Below are positions 1 through 6,478 of a stretch of 6,763 bases of DNA, in pieces. The notes under the pieces were generated by a model. It was not told where the DNA came from. It searched no databases and was given only the letters and a program-made list of their open reading frames with translations. The position numbers were made by a program, and so were the translations under genes. How positions within the stretch are numbered: the first letter of the stretch is position 1; each line of letters starts with the position of its first letter. This stretch comes from UBA1425 sp045537495 (GTDB lineage: Bacteria > Bacillota > Clostridia > Oscillospirales > Acutalibacteraceae): contig JAZSPN010000108.1 of the NCBI GenBank assembly GCA_045537495.1, positions 1 to 6,763 on the forward strand, given 5' to 3'.

Positions 1-3000
1 GGAATAATAAATGGGAGTCCAGATAGCATAAAGCGTGATCTGTTTGCCGTTTTCGGTAGTGAGTGCGCTGTACTGCTGAAGCGGAATGTAGGATGTACCC
101 GTTCCGTCCGGCTTCGTATTCCACTCTTTGAATGTATAACCTACTCTTGCAGAAGCACTGCCGATTGTAACGGGCACGTCGCAACCGTAGGTTTCTGTCG
201 CGGGAACGTCAACCTGAGCAGAGCCTGCGTTGGCGTTATATGCGATTGTGTATTTGTTTACGGAGAAATTCGCTACGATTTCGCCCGTCGTTGTTCCCAT
301 TGTGAAGGAGTAGGGCGCGGAAGCGCTGAGCTTACCGTCAGTGGGATTTGTCCAGTTGCTGAAAGTAAATCCAGCTGCCGCCTGCGGAACAAGTCCCGTA
401 ACCGTCTGACCTTCACGAAGAGAATAGATACCTTCGCCCGTCAGAGTACCGTTCTTGCCCGAAGAGAACTGAACGCTCTTTGTTGCACAGACATAATACT
501 TTGCGCCCGTGAGTGCCGTTGCGGGAGAAAGAACTGCGCCGCCCGATACGAGAGTATCGTCCGCCTTGCGGTATTCTGCCGACCAGCCCGACTCGGGAGT
601 CGCCGTGAAGGTGTATCTTCCGTTAGCGAAAGAGAGAACGGTATTGATATTCTCACGTGAATACATAATGTTTGCAACAGAAGAACTGTTGACTGTTGAG
701 CCTTCCGCATTTACAAGAACCCATGTGTTGGTGTTTGTAAAGGAAGCGGTGGGAGATACAAGACCTACGAAAGCATCTCCTGCTACGGAACCGCCGTTTA
801 CCGTAACGGAAGAATTTGTAATGGAGGTTTCACCTGCAACAGCACCTGCAAAGATACCCGTTGCTCCGGAAGCCTTTGAGAATGTACCGTCAGTTATGAT
901 CTGAACACCGCTGATGTTCGAAGAATCCACATAACCGAAGATGCCGGTGTAAGCAGTACCTGTGCCCGTAATGCTGTAAGAGCCCACATCCATGATGTTG
1001 ATGTTTGCGATGGAAGCACCGCTTACATTACCGAAAATACTGCCGTAGGTAGTACCTGCGATATTCACTCCCGTCGGGATAACGATAACCTTATTCTGAC
1101 CGTCATAGCTTCCCGAGAAGCTCGTTACGGGAGTTTTGTTAAGAGCATAAGTGATGTCGGCGACCTGCTTGAAGAACTTGCCCTTCGAAACGGAACCGTC
1201 GGTTACCGTATAGAATACCGAAGAATCGTCAAGTGCATCAAACTGTGAAGCTGTTCCGACAAGGAAAGGATCATCCTCTGAGCCGTGACCGCCCTGGAAG
1301 TTACACTTCCAACCTGCGGTGAGAGAAAGAGATCCGTTGATCATTGTACATATGGTGGAGGAAGCCACTGCTTCGCCCGATCCGTCGTACCAGCCCGTAA
1401 ATCTCCAACCGTCCATCTTGGGAGCGGGGAAGCTGCCGTAAGGCTGAGCATAAGTTACGGGAATCTGTGTCACCGCGTTATCGAAAACATAGCCCTCGTG
1501 TTCAGCACCGTAGCTGAATGTAATCTTGCTCGTAAGAGCTGTATACTCAAATGTATAGCTGACATTTTCACGGCAATTTGTAAATGTTCCCGATGCGGGA
1601 CTGCCGTTAAACGTGTAACCCGTAAAGGATTCCTTAGAAATCGTTACATCGTCGCCCGACTCGAAGCCCTTCGTTTCAACGATTGTTACATAGCCGTCTG
1701 CCGCCGTGTAGCTGTTGCCGTTGTAGTTATAAACGAAGCCGTCTGCTGCGGGAAGCTTGTGGTAAACGGTAGCCGTATAATCGTTCTTCTTGAGAGAGCC
1801 GATTGCAGATGCAAGCTGAACCTGAGCATCCGTAACCTGAGCCGCCGTTGCCGCGGGATTTCCGAGAACGTCATAAGCCGACGAAACTGCTCCGAGATAC
1901 TTCGAATAAGAAGCCTCCGTATAATCGTATCCCTGATAGTTTGCCGTAACAGCATTGTTGATAGCGGCACGAAGTCCCGACTTGTCAACAAGAACTACCT
2001 GCAAGGAAAATGAAAGGTTAAGATCAACTCTGGAAGAGTTGCTTCTTTCCATGGAGTAGGAAGCCGTCATGCCGTAGGAAGTTGTTGCCGAAGGAACATT
2101 TCCTATCGGTGCATAAAGACCGTATGCGTATGCCTTCTCGTCCTCTTTGTAATCAACAGAGCCCGATGTAAAGTTGAGTGTAGAGTCGGCGGATCTGAAA
2201 TAGTTAAGACGGTGAGTCTTACTGGAGTCCTTTGCAAAGTGGATCATCCAGCCCGCTTTAAGGTTGGGGATGTTGCCGAGCGGAGTGCCCGATGTATAAC
2301 GGCTCGAGTCAATCGTAACCGTACCGACCGTTGCCGTCGAACCTGCATTTAAGCTCTTGGAGCTCGTTCTTGTTCTGCCGCGAGAAGCAACGCCGCCGGT
2401 ACCCGCTGCGTTTTTGGGATAGTAAGTGTCGTCGATATAGCCGTCATCATCACCCTTGGGAACATTATCGCGACTCCAGCCGGGAACGAGGGGTGACATC
2501 GCATAACCGCCGGTACCCGTATAGTAGCAGTCGTACGCGCCGCCCGTTGCGGAGTGGATACCCGTGATGAAAGCATAAGCTACGATAACGGGCTCGTTAC
2601 CGATGGAAGTCTTATACTTGTAGCCGTGCTGAGCACCGACCTGGCCGAGATAGGGCCTGTAAACATATGTTTTTGCATATGAAGTATAAGCCTTGCCGTC
2701 GATGACATAGTCGAATGTCCATATAATAGAACCCGTATTCGACATTGAACCGCCGTTAATCTGAGCAACGAGTGAGTTCGAATTCGTTGAATTCGTCGTG
2801 CTGAGATTTGCCGTTGCATCATTGGTTGAGCTCGACATTGTAAGCTTGATGCTCGATGCAACCTTCGACGATGTGAAAGAAATGCTGCCGGTTGACGTAG
2901 CCGTAGCCGTCGGAGTTACTCCGTTGGCCGCACCGGCAATATAATACTGGAACCTTGTTGATCCCGGAGTTAAGTAAATAAGCTCGGGAACAGTGATTGA

Positions 3001-3120
3001 CACCGTAACGGGAGAGTTGCTCACCGTTATCGAAGCCAGCGACGTGAGTGCACTGCTGAGCATGGTCACGACCATGACTGTTGCAAGCAGTAAACTCAAA
3101 AGTCTTTTTGTAAACTTCAT
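1..3120 (-). CDS. Large secreted repeat protein with FIVAR-like, InlB-type and beta-helix domains (C-terminus beyond window)
   Basis: An uninterrupted frame of 1040 codons runs from ATG at 3120 off the low-coordinate edge. The start is fixed by AGGAGG eight bases upstream and a signal peptide (MKFTKRLLSLLLATVMVVTM, cleavage likely after Ala29). Residues 30-375 form a beta-rich, Ser/Thr/Tyr-rich region I do not recognise. Residues 378-445 look like a FIVAR helical domain (YTEASYSKYLGAVSSAYDVL). Residues 448-527 resemble MucBP (GYTFNGSPASGTFTN), and 532-604 an InlB/Flg_new repeat (GWRFTGWYDGSGEAV). Residues 611-790 suggest a beta-helix, opened by GSEDDPFLV with GLUG-like GIFG turns near 693, 725 and 755. 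Residues 881-954 look like a divergent InlB repeat, and 956-1036 a canonical one (GYTFKEWNTKPDGTGTSYIP). Such proteins are usually surface adhesins or scaffolds; the role here is inferred. Any wall anchor or dockerin would lie outside the window. Confidence 0.95.
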   Translation of the reverse strand, partial: MKFTKRLLSLLLATVMVVTMLSSALTSLASITVSNSPVTVSITVPELIYLTPGSTRFQYYIAGAANGVTPTATATSTGSISFTSSKVASSIKLTMSSSTNDATANLSTTNSTNSNSLVAQINGGSMSNTGSIIWTFDYVIDGKAYTSYAKTYVYRPYLGQVGAQHGYKYKTSIGNEPVIVAYAFITGIHSATGGAYDCYYTGTGGYAMSPLVPGWSRDNVPKGDDDGYIDDTYYPKNAAGTGGVASRGRTRTSSKSLNAGSTATVGTVTIDSSRYTSGTPLGNIPNLKAGWMIHFAKDSSKTHRLNYFRSADSTLNFTSGSVDYKEDEKAYAYGLYAPIGNVPSATTSYGMTASYSMERSNSSRVDLNLSFSLQVVLVDKSGLRAAINNAVTANYQGYDYTEASYSKYLGAVSSAYDVLGNPAATAAQVTDAQVQLASAIGSLKKNDYTATVYHKLPAADGFVYNYNGNSYTAADGYVTIVETKGFESGDDVTISKESFTGYTFNGSPASGTFTNCRENVSYTFEYTALTSKITFSYGAEHEGYVFDNAVTQIPVTYAQPYGSFPAPKMDGWRFTGWYDGSGEAVASSTICTMINGSLSLTAGWKCNFQGGHGSEDDPFLVGTASQFDALDDSSVFYTVTDGSVSKGKFFKQVADITYALNKTPVTSFSGSYDGQNKVIVIPTGVNIAGTTYGSIFGNVSGASIANINIMDVGSYSITGTGTAYTGIFGYVDSSNISGVQIITDGTFSKASGATGIFAGAVAGETSITNSSVTVNGGSVAGDAFVGLVSPTASFTNTNTWVLVNAEGSTVNSSSVANIMYSRENINTVLSFANGRYTFTATPESGWSAEYRKADDTLVSGGAVLSPATALTGAKYYVCATKSVQFSSGKNGTLTGEGIYSLREGQTVTGLVPQAAAGFTFSNWTNPTDGKLSASAPYSFTMGTTTGEIVANFSVNKYTIAYNANAGSAQVDVPATETYGCDVPVTIGSASARVGYTFKEWNTKPDGTGTSYIPLQQYSALTTENGKQITLYAIWTPIYYS

Positions 3121-3128
3121 TCTGCTTT

Positions 3129-3134
3129 CCTCCT
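3129..3134 (-). promoter_or_regulatory. Strong Shine-Dalgarno site of the repeat-protein gene
   Basis: Perfect AGGAGG on the minus strand, eight bases before the ATG at 3120. It decides the start. It also excludes a longer alternative frame beginning at 3241, which is in a different frame and runs across the leader. Confidence 0.93.
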
Positions 3135-3135
3135 G

Positions 3136-3201
3136 TACAGAAAAATATATTTTGTATTGAGTGAGCCTTCTGTATCTGCCGAAAAAGAATGATTTTCCGC
3201 C
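3136..3201 (-). promoter_or_regulatory. Two possible hairpins in the 5' leader of the repeat-protein gene
   Basis: In the leader RNA, GGCGGAAAA (3201-3193) can pair with TTTTTCGGC (3186-3178) across a six-base loop, with one mismatch and one G-U pair. Further on, TACAGAA (3174-3168) pairs perfectly with TTCTGTA (3142-3136) across a 25-base loop, ending one base before the Shine-Dalgarno site. They could stabilise the message or tune translation. I recognise no riboswitch class here, and chance pairing in AT-rich sequence is possible. Confidence 0.35.
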
Positions 3202-3241
3202 TCAGCGCATATGGGGACATCACCCTACAATATACATCCAT

Positions 3242-3271
3242 ATGTTAACATACTAAAAGGAATATTGTCAA
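3242..3271 (-). promoter_or_regulatory. Sigma-70/SigA-type promoter of the repeat-protein gene
   Basis: On the minus strand a perfect -35 TTGACA (3271-3266) is followed, after 18 bases, by TAACAT (3247-3242, four of six consensus positions). A TG one base upstream of the -10 gives an extended -10. The sequence above the -35 is strongly AT-rich, like an UP element. The start of transcription would fall near 3235, leaving a leader of about 115 bases. The -35 box is clear; the -10 is weaker. Confidence 0.7.
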
Positions 3272-3292
3272 CAATTTTTTGGTGTTTTATGC

Positions 3293-3313
3293 TTAAAAAC
3301 TTACAGTTTTTAA
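3293..3313. repeat. AT-rich palindrome upstream of the repeat-gene promoter
   Basis: TTAAAAACT, a three-base spacer TAC, then AGTTTTTAA form perfect nine-base arms. The centre lies about 32 bases upstream of the -35 box, so it could be a regulator site. Its A/T-rich composition makes a chance origin credible. Around it, 3272-3360 holds no gene that I can support. Confidence 0.35.
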
Positions 3314-3373
3314 ATAAATTTTTTCGAGTTTTTGTAAAAATTAGACATCACGACACATCCGCCTTATTTGCGT

Positions 3374-3411
3374 AAAAAGAAGCAATCCGCTCTGCAAGCA
3401 AAGCGAATTGC
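3374..3411 (-). terminator. Rho-independent terminator of the glycoside-hydrolase-like gene
   Basis: Starting 21 bases after the TGA stop, the minus strand forms a 13-bp stem: arm GCAATTCGCTTTG, loop CTTG, arm CAGAGCGGATTGC, with two G-U pairs. TTCTTTTT follows immediately. This is a textbook intrinsic terminator and separates the enzyme gene from the downstream repeat-protein gene, which has its own promoter. Confidence 0.92.
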
Positions 3412-3432
3412 CGAATGTTGTATCGGATTTTA

Positions 3433-6159
3433 TCAATACCAGAATTTACCGAAAAGAAGAATAATTATAATCCACTGCCACCACTTGTATTTTACCTGAA
3501 CATTGATTTCGGCGGATTTTGAGCCTTTTGTGACCGTTACGGTATTGCTGCCGTACCGAAGCTTTTCGGGCACATCGAGAGTAAAGCCTTCCGTCATATA
3601 TTCGACTTTTCCGTCGGCATACGTCACCTTTACCGTAAGTCCCGTGCTGTCGAAGCTTTCCTTGTAGGTATATTCGGTTTTCGGAAGCTTCTCAATCTCC
3701 ACACTGTACACATTCTCGCTTTTGCAGCTGTACTTGAATCTTCCTCCGGGTGCCACATCACCCGATGTGTAGAAATCAAGAATATCTCCGCTGAAAACAG
3801 AGTACGCATAATCCCTGTCCGTTGTAAATTCGCCGTCGGCTCTGTCGTGAACGTTATCGGTAATGCAGTAGTTAACGGTAAAATCATAGCCATCTATGCC
3901 GAGATCCTTTTTCGGAATACATACCTGCAAATATCTTCCGTTTACCGAATAAGCAATCTCGGAAACGACTTCACTCTCATACCCGTTACCGGTAAATCTT
4001 TCGAGAGTCGTTACACCGTCACTCTTCGGAGTCGTCTTGTTGATAACGAAGTCGAAGCTTTCCCATCCGTCATTCTGCGAATCGGTATCGAGATAAATAT
4101 TCATCCACAAAGGATCCGTATACGGTGTAATATCCTCCGCACACTCTGCCAGAATGTAAATATTCTCGCCGTCACGCGCCGTCTGCGTTCCGATGATGTC
4201 GTTTCTGCCCGAGTAATCGGTATAAAGAATATCGCCGTAGCCTTCCGCCTCACGGTCACCCGTATTGCCGATATACGATGCAAAGTAAGGTCCCACATCC
4301 GCCCACTGAGTATGATCTTTTGTTATATCGATCGTCTTCGCCGGAGTAGGTCCCGGAATTTCCCGTACTCCCTTGTACTGTCTGACAAAGTTTACAAGCT
4401 GATAGTAATAAGCATCTCGAAGCACACCTCTCGACGGCTCGATATCTCTGCTGTTTTGAGCATTGAACTGATCGGGGAACGCATTCTCGACACCCTGCCA
4501 TTCCTCGTACCTTCCCGCAATCCACTCGTTCCAGCCCGTTACAAAAATAAGCCTCGGATCCGTTTTCAGTGCAAAATTGAACTGCTCTTCGAAATTTGCT
4601 CCGTAAAGAATCGCATTTTCTCTCTCGTCGTAGCCTTTCGAAGTATACGTTCTGCCCGTGATGTTTTCGCCGTTCATCGCGCACAGCATTTTTGTGACAT
4701 AATTATGATTCTGTGCCGTGCCGACTGCAACCTGCTCGGGGATTCCCCGTAATTTCGCAAGGAAATTCTTGTAATAAACCGTCTGCGGATAAACGGACAG
4801 CCAGCTCCAGTGCGAATACTGCGGATCCGTGTTTATGTATTCCGCCACATTTCTTCGGAATGTAAAGAATGACGAAATCTCCCTGTGAAGTCCGCTCTTT
4901 TTTTCGAGATTGTCGGGCCATGCCATAAGCATCGGCTTTCCGTCCCACCTGAACCAGAGCGACGTGTACTTTCCGGGACGGTAAATATCCGAATAAAGCA
5001 TTTCAAGCTGTGCCGTCGAATCATCCGACGGCCAGAAAGGAAGCATAAACGAAACCTTCGGAGCTTTCACCCCGTCTTTCTGCGCCTTTGTCCATGTTTT
5101 GTAAAGCGGCAGGTAGCTGTCCCTCCACGTGAATCTTCCGTTCGTGTTGTCGGTAAAAACAGCATCCACCATGGCATTCGACAGCATCTCGGACTGTCTT
5201 CTCAAAACCCACTCGTCATCCGTTTTGTAATAGCCGTATATCGGCTCATCCCAGAAATGATGATAGGCTCCGACGGGCCAGCCTTCATAGTCGTAATTAT
5301 TGATGATCTGCGAAAGATCCTCACCCTCCGCTTCAAGCCCGTCAAGGAACTGCTGATTGTTAAACGGCTCTCTTCCCGCGGACTGTCCCTTGTGCCACGT
5401 CCAGTAGAACATCGCAAGAGTTCTGTCTTCTCGCGGTAAGCCGACATCATCGGATGTCAGCGCCTCTCTTTTGAGTGAATCGGTAAAAACCCACGTATCG
5501 GGCATAACGTCGTTATCGTGATAAAGACTGTCCGTCGGCAGTGAGTATCCGCTGAGATCGGTATAATCATCCGCCGTTTCTTCGTATACGGGAGCTTTTC
5601 CGTAACCGTCATAAACGCTCTTCACCTTCGAAAACACGTTGCCCGTATTCTCCGTTACGGTAAGATACATTTCAAGGTCAGCTTCAATCTCATGCGTTTC
5701 ATCGTACGCATAACCAAGGCTTACGGAATTATTGTCGGCAGTCCAGCAACCGATATTACCCTCACTCTTTTCCAGACAGAAAAAATATTCTCCCGGCGGT
5801 ATGGGCTCGAATTCGAGTCTGTTTACCGCATTATCCGTGAGCGCGGTAAACTGCCGTGTTGCAATTGCCGTTTCCGACACCGTTGTGCCGACATCGCTTT
5901 TCCATGCGTAAACAGATATCCATACGGAGAATTTCCCGTTGACACTGTTTGTCGGCACACAAAAACCGACCGCACACACGGGAACATTCACCCTGACTCT
6001 CATTCCGAGTATGCCGATTTCCTCGCATAACGACGTGTACGAATGGCCGTTATCCGTATTGAACGCCTTGACCTCATAGGTTTCGCCCGAAGCCGCTGTC
6101 GGTGCCGAAAGTAAAAAAAACATAACGGCACATAAAACCAAACACAATAATCTTTTCAT
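3433..6159 (-). CDS. Secreted GH71/99-like (WbsX-like) glycoside hydrolase with CBM9-like and Big_3-like domains
   Basis: 908 residues. The start at 6159 is chosen over an in-frame ATG at 6258 because a signal peptide begins here (MKRLLCLVLCAVMFFLLSAP, cleavage near residues 23-24) and AAAGGTGAT precedes it. Residues 27-175 form a beta-rich domain of unknown ligand. Residues 235-606 look like a (beta/alpha)8 catalytic region of the GH71/99/WbsX type: FYWTWH (251-256), AYHHFWDEP (298-306), FRWDGKPMLMAWPDN (403-417) and TGWNEWIAGRYEEW (541-554). Glu545 of WNEW is a candidate catalytic residue by analogy only. Residues 607-812 resemble a CBM9/DOMON-like carbohydrate-binding domain (AEDITPYTDPLWMNIYLDTD, GWESFDFVINK). 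Residues 817-890 resemble a Big_3 Ig-like domain. The protein ends WWQWIIIILLFGKFWY, with no dockerin or LPXTG. Endo-acting glycan hydrolysis outside the cell is likely; the substrate is unknown. Confidence 0.93.
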   Translation of the reverse strand: MKRLLCLVLCAVMFFLLSAPTAASGETYEVKAFNTDNGHSYTSLCEEIGILGMRVRVNVPVCAVGFCVPTNSVNGKFSVWISVYAWKSDVGTTVSETAIATRQFTALTDNAVNRLEFEPIPPGEYFFCLEKSEGNIGCWTADNNSVSLGYAYDETHEIEADLEMYLTVTENTGNVFSKVKSVYDGYGKAPVYEETADDYTDLSGYSLPTDSLYHDNDVMPDTWVFTDSLKREALTSDDVGLPREDRTLAMFYWTWHKGQSAGREPFNNQQFLDGLEAEGEDLSQIINNYDYEGWPVGAYHHFWDEPIYGYYKTDDEWVLRRQSEMLSNAMVDAVFTDNTNGRFTWRDSYLPLYKTWTKAQKDGVKAPKVSFMLPFWPSDDSTAQLEMLYSDIYRPGKYTSLWFRWDGKPMLMAWPDNLEKKSGLHREISSFFTFRRNVAEYINTDPQYSHWSWLSVYPQTVYYKNFLAKLRGIPEQVAVGTAQNHNYVTKMLCAMNGENITGRTYTSKGYDERENAILYGANFEEQFNFALKTDPRLIFVTGWNEWIAGRYEEWQGVENAFPDQFNAQNSRDIEPSRGVLRDAYYYQLVNFVRQYKGVREIPGPTPAKTIDITKDHTQWADVGPYFASYIGNTGDREAEGYGDILYTDYSGRNDIIGTQTARDGENIYILAECAEDITPYTDPLWMNIYLDTDSQNDGWESFDFVINKTTPKSDGVTTLERFTGNGYESEVVSEIAYSVNGRYLQVCIPKKDLGIDGYDFTVNYCITDNVHDRADGEFTTDRDYAYSVFSGDILDFYTSGDVAPGGRFKYSCKSENVYSVEIEKLPKTEYTYKESFDSTGLTVKVTYADGKVEYMTEGFTLDVPEKLRYGSNTVTVTKGSKSAEINVQVKYKWWQWIIIILLFGKFWY

Positions 6160-6162
6160 TGT

Positions 6163-6171
6163 ATCACCTTT
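6163..6171 (-). promoter_or_regulatory. Shine-Dalgarno site of the GH-like gene
   Basis: AAAGGTGAT lies three bases before ATG 6159. Its GGTGAT part matches the 3' half of the extended anti-Shine-Dalgarno complement (AAGGAGGTGATC), so the effective spacing is normal. It directly abuts the T-run of the upstream hairpin. Confidence 0.8.
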
Positions 6172-6202
6172 AAAAAAGAGGCCACTCATTCGTGAGCAGC
6201 CC
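6172..6202 (-). terminator. Terminator-like hairpin directly upstream of the GH-like gene; possible attenuator
   Basis: On the minus strand, GGGCTGCTCA (6202-6193), loop CGAA, and TGAGTGGCCT (6188-6179) form a 10-bp stem with three G-U pairs, followed by C and TTTTTT (6177-6172). The Shine-Dalgarno site starts at the next base, so there is no room for a promoter between the hairpin and the gene. Expression of the enzyme therefore needs read-through, or the stem is weak in practice. It is also the left terminal repeat of the structured element. Confidence 0.65.
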
Positions 6203-6241
6203 TTGCCTGTCGATAAAGTCGTCATACCGTGCGTAAACTCT

Positions 6242-6270
6242 TTTATAAAGTGAATCACAGAGTTTTTTCA
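6242..6270 (-). promoter_or_regulatory. Possible promoter for the GH-like gene inside the structured element
   Basis: On the minus strand TATAAA (6247-6242) lies 18 bases after CTGAAA (a four-of-six match to TTGACA). Transcription would begin near 6235, giving a leader of about 75 bases that runs through the terminator-like hairpin. It is the best candidate I see between the dockerin gene and the enzyme gene, but AT-rich sequence here gives many weak matches. Confidence 0.35.
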
Positions 6271-6324
6271 GTGAGTCGCCATATGTTTTATTATCTTAGT
6301 TTTAAAATAATATTCATCCGCACT

Positions 6325-6383
6325 TGCCCCTTTTTTCGCCTCTCGCCGTACCTTCGTACTGCTTCGGGCAAAAGAAAGGGGCA
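6325..6383. repeat. Hairpin A: long imperfect stem inside the element
   Basis: TGCCCCTTTTTT (6325-6336) pairs with AAGAAAGGGGCA (6372-6383), a 12-bp stem with one T-G pair. The enclosed sequence can form a smaller GTAC-CTTC-GTAC hairpin (6348-6359). Confidence 0.6.
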
Positions 6384-6385
6384 TC

Positions 6386-6406
6386 TGACTTCCTTTCTCG
6401 AAGTCA
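6386..6406. repeat. Hairpin B: TGACTTC / GAAGTCA
   Basis: Seven-bp perfect stem (6386-6392 with 6400-6406) around a seven-base loop. It begins three bases after hairpin A. Confidence 0.55.
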
Positions 6407-6409
6407 CAC

Positions 6410-6440
6410 CGTGTTCGAAAAACTTTCGTTTTTCGACACG
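6410..6440. repeat. Hairpin C: 13-bp stem with one bulge
   Basis: CGTGT(T)CGAAAAAC (6410-6423) pairs with GTTTTTCGACACG (6428-6440) around the loop TTTC. Only one T is unpaired in the stem. It starts four bases after hairpin B and overlaps the inner part of the right terminal repeat. Confidence 0.7.
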
Positions 6441-6442
6441 CT

Positions 6443-6468
6443 GAGGCTACTCATTCATGAGTAGCCTC
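6443..6468. repeat. Hairpin D: perfect palindrome just past the dockerin gene stop
   Basis: GAGGCTACTCA (6443-6453), loop TTCA, TGAGTAGCCTC (6458-6468): an 11-bp perfect stem ten bases beyond the TAA. A T-rich run (TTCGGTTTTGTT) follows it only on the plus strand. As an intrinsic terminator it thus points towards the dockerin gene, against plus-strand transcripts. In the dockerin gene's own direction it lacks a U-tract and may only stabilise the 3' end. It is the right-end counterpart of the hairpin at 6179-6202. Confidence 0.75.
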
Positions 6469-6478
6469 TTCGGTTTTG

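Larger units (their letters stand above)
6176..6470. mobile_element. MITE-like intergenic element with outward-facing inverted terminal repeats
   Basis: The first 42 bases (6176-6217, starting AAGAGGCCACTCATTCGTG) and the reverse complement of the last 42 (6429-6470, starting AAGAGGCTACTCATGAATG) agree at 32 of 42 positions. The agreement extends past the palindromic core to TGTCGANAAA. Each end folds into its own hairpin. No transposase is encoded, as in MITEs. I see no convincing target-site duplication, so the boundaries and mobility are inferred. Alternatives are a palindromic REP-like repeat family or two related terminators. Confidence 0.5.

Noticed and set aside
1285..2013. A 242-codon plus-strand frame antisense to the repeat protein
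   Set aside because: It lies opposite the FIVAR-like and InlB-like modules, which read clearly on the minus strand. The Cys/Arg-rich composition is typical of a shadow frame.
3121..3240. A known riboswitch (cyclic-di-GMP, TPP or similar) in the repeat-gene leader
   Set aside because: No conserved core of these classes can be recognised in the leader sequence, only generic stems.
2819..3241. A 140-codon minus-strand frame starting in the leader of the repeat gene
   Set aside because: It runs through the promoter-proximal leader and the signal-peptide codons in another frame. The frame starting at 3120 has AGGAGG, a signal peptide and over 1000 open codons.
3847..4752. A 301-codon plus-strand frame antisense to the enzyme
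   Set aside because: It has no signal, motif or ribosome site of note and lies opposite strongly conserved-looking enzyme motifs. It is a by-product of codon bias on the other strand.
6160..6258. An N-terminal extension of the enzyme starting at 6258
   Set aside because: It would put 33 residues encoded by the hairpin and Shine-Dalgarno region before an excellent signal peptide. The ATG at 6159 has its own ribosome site.
6170..6295. A 41-codon minus-strand open stretch (ending DRQGLLTNEWPLF) whose stop overlaps the Shine-Dalgarno site of the enzyme gene
   Set aside because: It reads like protein and sits where an upstream operon gene would end. However, it has no start codon, is bounded upstream by a stop, and lies wholly in the structured element. 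A gene remnant is possible but not supported.
6443..6468. Hairpin D as the intrinsic terminator of the dockerin gene
   Set aside because: In the direction of that gene the stem is followed by AGCGTGTCG rather than a U-tract. The T-rich side faces the opposite strand.
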